Shown here piece after piece: positions 44,749 to 53,416 of a DNA stretch of 64,000 nt. The notes below the pieces were generated by a model. It was given only the letters and a program-made list of their open reading frames with translations. It did no database searches and was not told the origin of the DNA. The translations under genes and the position numbers were made by a program. Position 1 is the first letter of the stretch; each line of letters opens with the position of its first letter. This DNA is from G965200765 sp965200765 (GTDB lineage: Bacteria; Pseudomonadota; Gammaproteobacteria; Arenicellales; JAJDZL01): assembly GCA_965200765.1 (NCBI GenBank), contig OZ241380.1, positions 310,001 through 374,000 of the forward strand. Reading direction: 5' to 3'.

Positions 44749-46110
44749 GTGTCTTTGGTCTCATTACCATCAGGCGGAAAACAGGATTCAGAAGCAGAAC
44801 TTCGCTCTGTTGTAGAGGAGGCGTTGTCACGTGCGAAAGAATTCGGTGCCAGTTCAGCAACTGTCGAAGCAAGTCGGTCGCTGGGATATGATGTGCGTGT
44901 CAGACTTGGCGAAGTTGAAACGGTCGAACATCACAATGGAAAAGAGCTTGGAGTGTCTGTGCATTTCGGCAAAAGTATCGGTAGTTCATCAACTTCAGAT
45001 TTCGACACGGCGGCGATCTCGGAAACGGTTCGCGCCGCTTGCGCGATTGCCAGGCATACTGCCGACGACCCATGCAACGGATTACCGGATCACAACCGGT
45101 TGGCTCGCGATTTCCCCGACTTGCAATTGTACAATCCCTGGGCAATTGACCGGGAGCAGGCAATTGAGATTGCAAAGTCTTGCGAAGCGGTTGCAACGAG
45201 TTTCGACCCTCAGATCAAAAATTCCAATGGTGCCGGTGTCTCCAGTAGCTTGTCCGATTCTGTATTTGGCAACAGTGATGGATTTATGGCAAGTCGTACT
45301 ACGACACTTCACTCGATTTTCTGTTCGGTGGTTGGGCAGTCCGAGTCCGGAATGCAAAGTGATTATTGGGGTGTATCAGCCCGCTTGCCCGAAGATCTGG
45401 ATATGCCTGCAGATGTTGGAAAAATCGCGGCCATGCGAACTGTACGCCGTTTGAACCCTAGGCGAGTGAAGAGTTGTGAAGCACCAGTGCTGTTTGAATC
45501 AAGAATCGCCGGGAGTTTGCTTGCTCATTTCATCGGTGCGATCAGCGGAAGAAATCTCTATACAAAGACTTCATTCTTGCTGGATAGTATCGGCGAGCAA
45601 TTATTTCCCGAGTTTGTTCGAATTCACGAACAACCACATTTGGAGAAAGGTGCTGGCAGTTCTGTATGCGACGGCGAGGGAGTGGCAACTAGGCCCCGGG
45701 ACATTGTGTCGGATGGTGTATTGAAAGGCTATGTGCTTAGTTCTTATTCCGCTCGCAAGTTAGGTTTGGAAACCACTGGCAATGCGGGCGGAGTGTTTAA
45801 TCTCACAATTGATTCCGGTCCCGGAGAGAGGGATTTTGACGAGATGCTGAAACTGATGCATCGCGGTTTGCTGGTTACTGACATCATGGGACAGGGAGTG
45901 GATCTTGTTACCGGAAACTATTCGCGCGGAATTGGCGGATTCTGGGTAGAGAACGGAGAAATTCAATTTCCTGTAGAAGAAATGACGGTTGCTGGCAATT
46001 TGCGAGAAATGTACCGCGGCCTGGTTGAAGTTGGAGCCGGCGCAGATTTGCGAAGACGAATCCGAACCGGGTCATTGCTGATTGAAAATATGACGATTGG
46101 CGGCGAATAG
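44749..46110 (+). CDS. pmbA: TldE/PmbA metalloprotease subunit
   Basis: Non-catalytic partner of TldD. 453 residues; KEFGASSATVEASRSLGYDVRVRLGEVETVEHHNGKELGV is the family N-terminus. It lacks the HExxxH motif, as expected, and ends RRIRTGSLLIENMTIGGE. The GTG at 44749 is chosen; AAGGT lies 11 nt upstream. A TTG at 44743 would add two residues. Confidence 0.95.
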   Translation: MSLVSLPSGGKQDSEAELRSVVEEALSRAKEFGASSATVEASRSLGYDVRVRLGEVETVEHHNGKELGVSVHFGKSIGSSSTSDFDTAAISETVRAACAIARHTADDPCNGLPDHNRLARDFPDLQLYNPWAIDREQAIEIAKSCEAVATSFDPQIKNSNGAGVSSSLSDSVFGNSDGFMASRTTTLHSIFCSVVGQSESGMQSDYWGVSARLPEDLDMPADVGKIAAMRTVRRLNPRRVKSCEAPVLFESRIAGSLLAHFIGAISGRNLYTKTSFLLDSIGEQLFPEFVRIHEQPHLEKGAGSSVCDGEGVATRPRDIVSDGVLKGYVLSSYSARKLGLETTGNAGGVFNLTIDSGPGERDFDEMLKLMHRGLLVTDIMGQGVDLVTGNYSRGIGGFWVENGEIQFPVEEMTVAGNLREMYRGLVEVGAGADLRRRIRTGSLLIENMTIGGE

Positions 46111-46155
46111 CGTTACAGTCAAAATTTGATTTCGCCTGAATTGAACGAGTAAACA

Positions 46156-46476
46156 ATGCCGATCTACGAGTATGCGTGCAATGCTTGTGGCCATGAGCTT
46201 GAGTTGCTGCAAGGCTTTCGCGACGAACCGACGACCACCTGTCCTGCTTGCCAGCGCGATCAATTGAAGCGGAAAATTTCAGCGGCCGCGTTTCATCTGA
46301 AAGGGACCGGTTGGTACGAGACAGATTTCAAGAACAAGGACAAGAAGGAAGTCGAGAAGAAAGAGTCGACGGAGGACAAGCCGGATTCCAAGAAAGAATC
46401 AACTGACTCAGCCTCAAAAGAGGAAAAGAATACTGAGAAAAACAAACTGGAAAAGAAAAGTGAATCAGGCAAATGA
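46156..46476 (+). CDS. FmdB-type zinc-ribbon protein with charged tail
   Basis: The N-terminal 45 residues form the FmdB zinc ribbon: MPIYEYACNACGHELE and CPACQRDQLKRKISAAAFHLKGTGWYETD. The Cys pairs are CxxC and CxxC. The last 45 residues are almost only Lys, Glu, Ser, Asp and Thr (KKEVEKKESTEDK and similar), a disordered tail. It precedes aspS, where FmdB genes are often found. Function unknown; the name is historical (formamidase regulator). Confidence 0.88.
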   Translation: MPIYEYACNACGHELELLQGFRDEPTTTCPACQRDQLKRKISAAAFHLKGTGWYETDFKNKDKKEVEKKESTEDKPDSKKESTDSASKEEKNTEKNKLEKKSESGK

Positions 46477-46531
46477 AGAATTGAATTTCCAGGACAAGTC
46501 CTTTCATTCTTCGACAGGTTTGACCGGCAGT

Positions 46532-48331
46532 ATGCGGACGCAAGGTTGCGGTGAACTCAACGAGAAATTGATAGGCCAGACAGTGCGAGTTTGTGGTTGG
46601 GTGAATAGCCGCAGAGACCATGGCGGTGTCGTTTTTGTAGATTTGCGCGATGCGAGCGGACTGGTGCAAGTGGTAGCAAATCCCGAACAGGAAAGCGCAT
46701 TCGCGGTTGCCGAGACTGTGCGCAATGAATATACATTGCAAGTGGAAGGAACGATTTGTGAACGTCCTGAAGATACCGAAAATGTTGATCTCGCTACTGG
46801 CAAGGTTGAATTGGTTGCGAGCTCGATGGTAGTTTTGAGCAAGGCGGAGTTTCTGCCATTTCAGACCAATGAAAGTGATATTGGTGAAGCGTTGCGCTTG
46901 AAGTATCGATATCTGGATCTGAGAAGCCATCGCATGCAGAATAATCTTCGCTTGCGTGCCGCGATGATTCGAGAAATACGCACATGTTTGGATCAGGCGG
47001 GCTTTACCGAAATTGAAACACCGATGCTGACTCGTTCGACACCGGAAGGTGCCAGGGATTACGTAGTCCCCAGCCGGGTTCACACCGGTTGGTTTTTTGC
47101 CTTGCCCCAGTCACCGCAGATGTTCAAGCAACTGCTGGTGATGGGCGGGTTTGAACGGTATTACCAGATTGCGCGGTGCTTCAGAGATGAGGATTTGCGT
47201 GCTGACCGGCAACCTGAATTTACCCAGCTCGACATGGAAATGGCGTTTGTCAATGAGGAAGATGTAATCAATATTGTTGAAATGCTGTTCGGACGTTTGT
47301 TAAATGCAGTATCAGGAATTGAACTGAGTCCAAAATTCGACAGAATCACGTACCACGACGCGATGACGCGGTTTGGCAGCGATCGGCCGGATCTGCGAAA
47401 TTCGCTAGAGCTGGTTGATTTGACCGAGACGATGAAAGACGAAGAATTTCAGGTTTTCCGTCGCGCAGCGACCATGCCGAACGGACGTGTTGCCGCAATG
47501 AAAGTACCAAATGGCAGTCAGCAAATTGCCCGGCAGAAAATAGACGAGTACACCAAGTTTGTCTCTGAATGGGGTGCCAAAGGACTGGCCTATATCAAAG
47601 TAAATGATCGAAGTGCGAACCGCGAAGGGCTTCAATCACCGATTCTGAAGTTTCTGTCTGATACAGCAGTGGAAGTCATATTAAATCGTTGTGAATGTAA
47701 CAACGGTGATTTGGTATTCTTTGGTGCAGACAGCATGACAACGGTTAACGCTTCGCTGGGAGCATTGCGCGAGAGACTTGGAAGGGATTTGCAACTTCTG
47801 GCAGATGGGTTCCATCCAGTTTGGGTAGTGGATTTTCCGCTGGTTGAATTTGATGACAATGAAAAACGCTGGCAGGCACTTCACCATCCGTTCACCTCGC
47901 CCATGCCGGAGTATTTGGATCTGCTGGATTCAGATCCGGCCAAAGTGTTGTCCAGAGCCTATGATTTGGTGATTAACGGTGTTGAAGTGGGTGGCGGTTC
48001 AATTCGAAATCACCGCTATGACTGGCAACAAAAAGTATTTGATTTGCTGGGGCTTTCAGAAAACGAAATTCAGTCCAAATTCGGTTTTCTTCTGCAGGCG
48101 CTCAAAAGTGGTGCCCCGCCGCATGGCGGGATCGCGTTTGGCCTGGACCGGATTGCGGCAATGTTGTGTGGTGAAGAGTCCATTCGGGATGTAATTGCTT
48201 TCCCCAAGACACAACGAGCCTATTGCCCGCTGACTGAAGCACCGAACGAAATCGGCGACCAGCAGTTGAATGAGCTGGAGTTGCGCGTAAAATCCACGGC
48301 GGCCTCCAAGACCGGGGCTGATCCGTCCTGA
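46532..48331 (+). CDS. aspS: Aspartyl-tRNA synthetase
   Basis: Class II synthetase of bacterial type: an OB-fold anticodon domain (VRVCGWVNSRRDHGGVVFVDLRD), the class II core with FALPQSPQMFKQLLMG-type loop and RCFRDEDLRADRQPEFTQLDMEM, the GAD insertion, and motif 3 GIAFGLDRIAAML. The frame opens at a GTG at 46460 inside fmdB, but the ATG at 46532 (MRTQGCGEL) matches the conserved N-terminus and gives 599 residues. Confidence 0.97.
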   Translation: MRTQGCGELNEKLIGQTVRVCGWVNSRRDHGGVVFVDLRDASGLVQVVANPEQESAFAVAETVRNEYTLQVEGTICERPEDTENVDLATGKVELVASSMVVLSKAEFLPFQTNESDIGEALRLKYRYLDLRSHRMQNNLRLRAAMIREIRTCLDQAGFTEIETPMLTRSTPEGARDYVVPSRVHTGWFFALPQSPQMFKQLLVMGGFERYYQIARCFRDEDLRADRQPEFTQLDMEMAFVNEEDVINIVEMLFGRLLNAVSGIELSPKFDRITYHDAMTRFGSDRPDLRNSLELVDLTETMKDEEFQVFRRAATMPNGRVAAMKVPNGSQQIARQKIDEYTKFVSEWGAKGLAYIKVNDRSANREGLQSPILKFLSDTAVEVILNRCECNNGDLVFFGADSMTTVNASLGALRERLGRDLQLLADGFHPVWVVDFPLVEFDDNEKRWQALHHPFTSPMPEYLDLLDSDPAKVLSRAYDLVINGVEVGGGSIRNHRYDWQQKVFDLLGLSENEIQSKFGFLLQALKSGAPPHGGIAFGLDRIAAMLCGEESIRDVIAFPKTQRAYCPLTEAPNEIGDQQLNELELRVKSTAASKTGADPS

Positions 48332-48356
48332 ACTTGCATGTACAGTCATGCAGGTT
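48331..48356 (+). promoter_or_regulatory. Hairpin enclosing the nudB start codon
   Basis: AACTTGCATG (48331-48340) pairs with CATGCAGGTT (48347-48356), 10 pairs with one G-T, and a TACAGT loop. The nudB ATG (48348-48350) is in the 3' arm. The 5' arm starts on the last base of the aspS stop codon, so ribosomes finishing aspS would melt it. Confidence 0.5.
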
Positions 48357-48812
48357 GCCGCAAACAAATCAAATTTATTCAAGCGGCCTGAATCGGTTCT
48401 TGTCGTTGTCTATACCCGGTCCGGGCAAACATTGTTGTTGAATCGGGTACCGCCCCGTAGTTTCTGGCAGTCAGTAACCGGCAGTCTGAAGTGGAATCAG
48501 GAATCCTCCTTGCAGGCGGCACAACGCGAATTGAGGGAAGAAACCGGTATTGAGGCATCTTTGGACCAAATCCATAATTGGAACCGCAACTTTAAATTTA
48601 CAATTTTTCCCGAGTTTCGCCACAAATACCCTGCCGGAGTGACGGAAAACATTGAGTATATATTTTCCCTGCAGTTGCCGGAAGTAGTTCGCATTGAAAT
48701 TCAGCCGACCGAGCATACGGAATATTGCTGGGTTGATTTGGATGAAGCCATTGAAATGGTTTGGTCCTGGACCAATCGCGAGGCACTGAAATGGGTCAAA
48801 GAAGCGTTCTGA
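48348..48812 (+). CDS. nudB: Dihydroneopterin triphosphate diphosphatase
   Basis: Nudix hydrolase removing pyrophosphate from dihydroneopterin triphosphate in folate synthesis. 154 residues: RPESVLVVVYTRSGQTLLLNR, FWQSVTGSLKWNQE and the Nudix core AAQRELREETGIEA. The position between aspS and yebC-ruvC is the E. coli arrangement. The start codon lies in a hairpin, 16 bp after aspS. Confidence 0.92.
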   Translation: MQVAANKSNLFKRPESVLVVVYTRSGQTLLLNRVPPRSFWQSVTGSLKWNQESSLQAAQRELREETGIEASLDQIHNWNRNFKFTIFPEFRHKYPAGVTENIEYIFSLQLPEVVRIEIQPTEHTEYCWVDLDEAIEMVWSWTNREALKWVKEAF

Positions 48813-48915
48813 ATGGCGAGATCAGGTCGGCATTTGCAGGCAAACAAGCAATCTACAAGCGAAAAGTGATAAAATATGTGGCAAAAAGACGCACCAACTT
48901 TACTTCTCAGCAATT

Positions 48916-49650
48916 ATGGCCGGCCACAGCAAATGGGCAAATATCAAGTTTCGAAAGGCCGCACAGGATAATCGTCGCGGCAAGTTGTTTTCGAAACTGA
49001 TTCGGGAGATTACTGTTGCAACCCGCGCGGGCGGTGCAGAACCCGATGGCAATCCCCGATTGCGTACAGCAATAGACAAGGCGTTAGCGGCCAATATGTC
49101 ACGCGATGTGATCAATCGTGCTGTTGGTCGCGGTTCTGGTGAAGGGGGCGGAGATGACTATCAGGAAGTTTGGTACGAAGGATATGGTCCTGGCGGTGTC
49201 GCAGTTTTGGTTGAATGCGCGACCGACAACCGAAATCGTACCGTGAGCGAAATTCGCCACGCGTTTTCCAAGCATGGTGGCAATCTGGGCACTGAAGGTT
49301 CGGTTGCCTACTTGTTTCAGCGAGTTGGCATGTTGCGATTTTCATCGAAAAATGATGAAGATGAACTGATGGATATCGTTGTCTCTGCAGGTGCTGAAGA
49401 TTTGGAAGTACTGGACGACGGTTCGATCAATGTAACTACTCCGACCGAAACATTCCAGCAAGTTCTTGCAGCGGTTGAGCAAGCCGGTTTTGACTGCGAA
49501 TCAGCGCAGATCGAGCAACGCGCAGTTTCCGATCTGGAACTCAATGATGCATCTTCCGAGTCAGTGCTGAAACTGCTTGACGCACTGGACAATATCGATG
49601 ATGTGCAGGATGTATACACAAATGCAAGTTTCCCGGAGGTGGTAGCATGA
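48916..49650 (+). CDS. yebC: YebC/TACO1-family protein
   Basis: 244 residues beginning MAGHSKWANIKFRKAAQD, the family hallmark. Relatives act as translation factors on proline-rich stalls or as DNA-binding regulators. AIDKALAANMSRDVINRAV and GPGGVAVLVECATDNRNRT are conserved. The stop overlaps the ruvC ATG by 4 bp. A TAAAAT at 48870-48875 could be a local -10 box without a clear -35. Confidence 0.96.
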   Translation: MAGHSKWANIKFRKAAQDNRRGKLFSKLIREITVATRAGGAEPDGNPRLRTAIDKALAANMSRDVINRAVGRGSGEGGGDDYQEVWYEGYGPGGVAVLVECATDNRNRTVSEIRHAFSKHGGNLGTEGSVAYLFQRVGMLRFSSKNDEDELMDIVVSAGAEDLEVLDDGSINVTTPTETFQQVLAAVEQAGFDCESAQIEQRAVSDLELNDASSESVLKLLDALDNIDDVQDVYTNASFPEVVA

Positions 49651-50177
49651 AGATCATTGGAATTGACCCTGGTTCGAGAATTACGGGCTACGGCATCATC
49701 GAGTGCAAATTTCAAAGAATTCAGTACATTGACAGTGGCACTGTCCGGACAACAAACGCGGACCATACAAATGATCGCTTGTACAAGATTTTTGTAGAAG
49801 TTGCTTCTGTCGTTCGCAAGCACAAACCGGACCATGCCGTAGTGGAGCGTGTTTTTGTTTCACAGAATGTTCGTTCCGCACTGTTGTTGGGGCATGCCCG
49901 GGGCAGCGTGGTTTGCGCATGCAAGGTGAACAGTGTTGATGTTTATGAATATACGCCGCGGGAGATCAAAAAGAGCATCACGGGAAATGGTGCGGCTGAA
50001 AAAGAGCAGGTTCAGTTTATGGTGCAAACCTTGCTTCAGTTGCCCGGGAGACCGCAGCAAGACGAGGCTGATGCACTGGCTTGCGCAATCTCTCACTATC
50101 AGCATTTGCCGATGCTCGATATGACACGGGATTTGCATCCGCGAGGGTTGCCCGTTCCATCATTTGAACCGGCATAG
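49647..50177 (+). CDS. ruvC: Holliday-junction resolvase RuvC
   Basis: Endonuclease cutting four-way junctions. 176 residues. The acidic residues are visible: Asp7 in IIGIDPGSRITGYG, Glu in VVERVFVSQN, and the two Asp in QQDEADALACAI. It overlaps yebC (ATGA) and precedes ruvA by 4 bp. Confidence 0.97.
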   Translation: MKIIGIDPGSRITGYGIIECKFQRIQYIDSGTVRTTNADHTNDRLYKIFVEVASVVRKHKPDHAVVERVFVSQNVRSALLLGHARGSVVCACKVNSVDVYEYTPREIKKSITGNGAAEKEQVQFMVQTLLQLPGRPQQDEADALACAISHYQHLPMLDMTRDLHPRGLPVPSFEPA

Positions 50178-50181
50178 GCGC

Positions 50182-50784
50182 ATGATTGGCTTTCTTTCCG
50201 GCATCGTTCGAGAGAAAGAGCCGCCTTGTATTTTGCTTGATGTGAATGGAGTCGGATACGAGGTGCAAGCACCTCTGCGTATGTTTCCAATTCTCCCGGA
50301 AATTGGTGGCCACACGAACATGTACACACATTTGCAAGTTCGCGAGGATTCTCATTCAATTTACGGATTTGAGACTCATCAGGAACGAGACGTGTTCCGG
50401 TTGCTGATTTCAATCAATGGAGTTGGTGCCAGAATTGCTTTGGCCATACTTTCGGAACTGGGTATTGAAGAGTTGATCTCCAGTGTCCATCTGGATAATT
50501 CCAAAGTATTGGTAAAAGTTCCCGGCATTGGTGAAAAGACAGCAAAGCGGCTATTGGTTCAAATGCGCGAAAAGTTCGAAAAATTACCTTTCAGCGACAT
50601 TGACATGCCGCAGGATATGGTCGAGCAAGGCAACATCACGAGCGATGCAATTGAAGCACTGATGTCATTGGGATATTCGCGCAAGGAAGCGAGTGGTGCG
50701 GTTAACTCGGTCAAGAATGGCGCGGAATCTGTCGATCAGATTGTCCGACTGGCCCTACAATCCATGAACGTGAATGCATTATGA
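50182..50784 (+). CDS. ruvA: Holliday-junction branch-migration subunit RuvA
   Basis: Tetrameric junction-binding protein. 200 residues from ATG 50182 (MIGFLSGIVREKEPP). DVNGVGYEVQAP, LLISINGVGARIALAILSELG and KVPGIGEKTAKRLLVQM are its OB-fold and two HhH motifs; domain III (ITSDAIEALMSLGYSRKEA) binds RuvB. A TTG at 50164 is in frame but overlaps ruvC. The stop overlaps ruvB. Confidence 0.97.
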   Translation: MIGFLSGIVREKEPPCILLDVNGVGYEVQAPLRMFPILPEIGGHTNMYTHLQVREDSHSIYGFETHQERDVFRLLISINGVGARIALAILSELGIEELISSVHLDNSKVLVKVPGIGEKTAKRLLVQMREKFEKLPFSDIDMPQDMVEQGNITSDAIEALMSLGYSRKEASGAVNSVKNGAESVDQIVRLALQSMNVNAL

Positions 50785-51809
50785 ATGAACAAAGGATCAC
50801 TTCACCCGAACCGCTGAGCGGCGAAACTGCTGACCTGGAGCTAAGCCTGCGTCCAAACCGGTTGAAGGAATTCATTGGTCAGGAGACGACGCGAAAGCAG
50901 CTGGGCATTTATGTGAAAGCCGCCAGGCAACGGGGTGATGCTTTGGACCATGTACTCATCTTTGGACCTCCGGGACTTGGCAAGACAACATTGGCGCATA
51001 TCATTTCCAATGAATTGTCTGCCGAACTCGTCCAGACATCAGGTCCGGTCCTTGAGAAACAGGGAGATGTAGCCGCGATTCTCACGAATTTGCCCCCCCG
51101 GGCGGTTTTGTTCGTGGACGAAATTCACCGTTTGAATCCGGTCGTCGAAGAAGTTTTGTACCCGGCCATGGAAGACTATAGAATTGACATAATGATTGGT
51201 CAGGGTCCGGGGGCCAGATCGGTACGATTAAATGTGAGTCCGTTTACGCTGGTTGGTGCTACCACTCGTACTGGCTTGTTGACATCACCGTTGCGAGACC
51301 GATTCGGAATCGTGCAGCGACTTGATTTTTACAATCATCAGGAGTTGGCCGAGATTGTCGCGCGGTCTGCCAGGATTTTGGGCATTGAATCGAATCCGGA
51401 AGGTATTGCGACCATTGCGGAGCGTGCCCGGGGAACACCTCGAATCGCCAACCGAATTCTGCGGCGAGTACGGGACTTCGCGCAGGTTGAAAAAAAAGGT
51501 TTCATTGACGAGGATACCGCCAGTGATGCGCTGGATATGCTGGAGATTGACCACGGCGGACTGGATATTTTGGACCGCAAGTTGTTGACTGTGCTATTGA
51601 AAAACCATAATGGCGGACCCGTTGGCGTAGATACGCTTGCCGCCGCTCTCAGCGAGGAGCGCAGTACCATTGAAGACACAATTGAACCGTTTTTGTTACA
51701 GCAAGGCTATTTGCAACGTACTCCGCGGGGTCGGGTAGCCGCGCCCAAGGCGTGGGAACATCTGGGTTTGAATCCGGGGCTGTCAAAAGCACAATTGTCG
51801 TTAGTTTAA
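50781..51809 (+). CDS. ruvB: Holliday-junction helicase RuvB
   Basis: AAA+ motor for branch migration. 342 residues: Walker A in FGPPGLGKTTLA, Walker B in VLFVDEIHRL, sensor GATTRTGLLTSPLRDRFG, and the C-terminal winged helix (QQGYLQRTPRGRVA). It overlaps ruvA with ATGA. Confidence 0.98.
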   Translation: MNEQRITSPEPLSGETADLELSLRPNRLKEFIGQETTRKQLGIYVKAARQRGDALDHVLIFGPPGLGKTTLAHIISNELSAELVQTSGPVLEKQGDVAAILTNLPPRAVLFVDEIHRLNPVVEEVLYPAMEDYRIDIMIGQGPGARSVRLNVSPFTLVGATTRTGLLTSPLRDRFGIVQRLDFYNHQELAEIVARSARILGIESNPEGIATIAERARGTPRIANRILRRVRDFAQVEKKGFIDEDTASDALDMLEIDHGGLDILDRKLLTVLLKNHNGGPVGVDTLAAALSEERSTIEDTIEPFLLQQGYLQRTPRGRVAAPKAWEHLGLNPGLSKAQLSLV

Positions 51810-51868
51810 GCGAAGTGAATTTGATTTTTTGATAAAATATAGCCATATTTATACTGAATGGCTCAGTG

Positions 51869-52282
51869 ATGTCGTTGGTTATCCATACATCGGAGTATCG
51901 GGTTTACTACGAAGACACAGATGCGGGAGGGGTCGTCTATCACGCGAATTATCTGAATTTCATGGAACGGGCGAGAACCGACTGGCTGGCGCATTGCGGT
52001 TACCTGCCTTGGAAGGTCGAAGAACGATTCGGTGTGATACTGGCGGTCAAGTCGGTAGCGATATCCTTCGACAAGCCGGCCTATCTGGGTGATCAGGTGA
52101 GTGTGACAGTGGAAAGACCCGAAGTTCGCGGCGCAAGCATTGAATTGGGCCAGCGTGTTTTGCGCGGTGCAGAAACACTTGTGTTCGGCAATTTTCGTAT
52201 TGCCTGTGTCGATGCACAACAATTTACAGTCAGAAGACTACCAAAGCAACTATTAAACAGGTTAAATAATTGGAAAGCGTAG
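51869..52282 (+). CDS. ybgC: Tol-Pal-associated acyl-CoA thioesterase
   Basis: Hotdog-fold thioesterase of 137 residues with the 4-hydroxybenzoyl-CoA thioesterase signature YYEDTDAGGVVYHANYLNFM, whose Asp is catalytic. ATG at 51869 is preferred over a GTG 3 bp earlier. The gap to ruvB is 59 bp and contains TAAAAT- and TATACT-like boxes. The 3' end overlaps tolQ by 13 bp, so the Tol operon begins here. Confidence 0.94.
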   Translation: MSLVIHTSEYRVYYEDTDAGGVVYHANYLNFMERARTDWLAHCGYLPWKVEERFGVILAVKSVAISFDKPAYLGDQVSVTVERPEVRGASIELGQRVLRGAETLVFGNFRIACVDAQQFTVRRLPKQLLNRLNNWKA

Positions 52283-52977
52283 TTGATATTGCCCCGACGG
52301 CGCATACCCTATCGTTCATCGATTTGATTTTGAATGCGAGCGTGCTCGTTCAAATCGTCATGGCAGTGCTAGTGCTTGCTTCGGTGGTATCTTGGACCAT
52401 GATATTCTACAAATGGTTCACGCTGAGAATATGGATTGCCTCGGCGAGCGAGTTCTACAATGATTTCTGGACCATTGGAGATATGACCGAAGCCTACAAC
52501 AGATGGAAATCACGGGATATGGACAAAGGTGCACTTTCAGTCGTATTTGTTGAAGGCTACGAGGAGTTGGTTCGCGTAGGAACCCCGCAGAATGTAGACA
52601 AGGACGATGTTGTGGAAGGAGTGAATCGGGTAATGCATGTGGCCTTGAGTCGCTCCGAGGACAGCATCAATTCAAACCTGTCTTTTTTGGCGACTGTCGG
52701 CTCCACCAGTCCTTATATTGGTCTGTTTGGAACCGTCTGGGGAATTATGAACTCATTTCGTGGACTCAGTTCGATGCAGTCAGCAACCATCGCGGCCGTT
52801 GCCCCGGGAATTGCAGAGGCCTTGATCGCGACTGCCATGGGGCTGTTCGCAGCGATACCTGCGGTTATCGCCTACAATCGATTTTCGTACAAGGCCGCCC
52901 GCTTGATGAGTCGCTACGAATCATTTATTGAAGAATTCCTGAATATTGTCAGTCGACACTATACCGGGAGGCGCTGA
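52270..52977 (+). CDS. tolQ: TolQ proton-channel subunit
   Basis: Inner-membrane protein of the Tol-Pal complex, ExbB/MotA family. 235 residues with three transmembrane helices (about 20-45, 136-160 and 170-195). The helix 2-3 region SFLATVGSTSPYIGLFGTVWGIMNSF and ALIATAMGLFAAIPAV are typical. Start is a TTG at 52270 overlapping ybgC. Confidence 0.96.
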   Translation: MESVVDIAPTAHTLSFIDLILNASVLVQIVMAVLVLASVVSWTMIFYKWFTLRIWIASASEFYNDFWTIGDMTEAYNRWKSRDMDKGALSVVFVEGYEELVRVGTPQNVDKDDVVEGVNRVMHVALSRSEDSINSNLSFLATVGSTSPYIGLFGTVWGIMNSFRGLSSMQSATIAAVAPGIAEALIATAMGLFAAIPAVIAYNRFSYKAARLMSRYESFIEEFLNIVSRHYTGRR

Positions 52978-52980
52978 GTA

Positions 52981-53412
52981 ATGCGATCAAAATTTCGTAT
53001 CCAAAGGTATCAGCAAATGAACGAAATCAATGTTGTGCCGTATATTGATGTCATGCTGGTACTGTTGGTGATCTTCATGGTCACTGCACCTCTGTTGACT
53101 GAAGGTGTCAATGTCGAATTGCCGCAAGCCCCGGCCAAGCCCATTGTCACTGAAGAAAGCATACCGTTTATTGTTCATGTAACCGCTGATGGTGAGTACT
53201 ATGTCAATCAGGAAACCAATGAACCGGTTACACTGCGGCAAATTCAACTGAAAGCCGCGGCTGTCCTGCGTGTAAATCCAGCTACTGCGTTCATGGTTCG
53301 CGGAGATCGCAACGTACCATTCGATACAGTTGTGAAAGCGATGGTTGCCTTGCAAGCGGCAGGTATTCACAATGTCAGTATTGTCACCCGTAATGTGGAG
53401 ATCAACCAGTAA
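52981..53412 (+). CDS. tolR: TolR
   Basis: 143 residues, ExbD-like: a single N-terminal transmembrane helix with the proton-carrying Asp in VVPYIDVMLVLLVIFMV, then a periplasmic domain ending PFDTVVKAMVALQAAGIHNVSIVTR. It follows tolQ by 3 bp. Confidence 0.96.
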   Translation: MRSKFRIQRYQQMNEINVVPYIDVMLVLLVIFMVTAPLLTEGVNVELPQAPAKPIVTEESIPFIVHVTADGEYYVNQETNEPVTLRQIQLKAAAVLRVNPATAFMVRGDRNVPFDTVVKAMVALQAAGIHNVSIVTRNVEINQ

Positions 53413-53416
53413 CAAA

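Noticed and set aside
48813..48869. 18-codon frame after nudB (MARSGRHLQANKQSTSEK)
   Set aside because: It follows the nudB stop immediately (TGAATG) but is too short and too basic to separate from chance.
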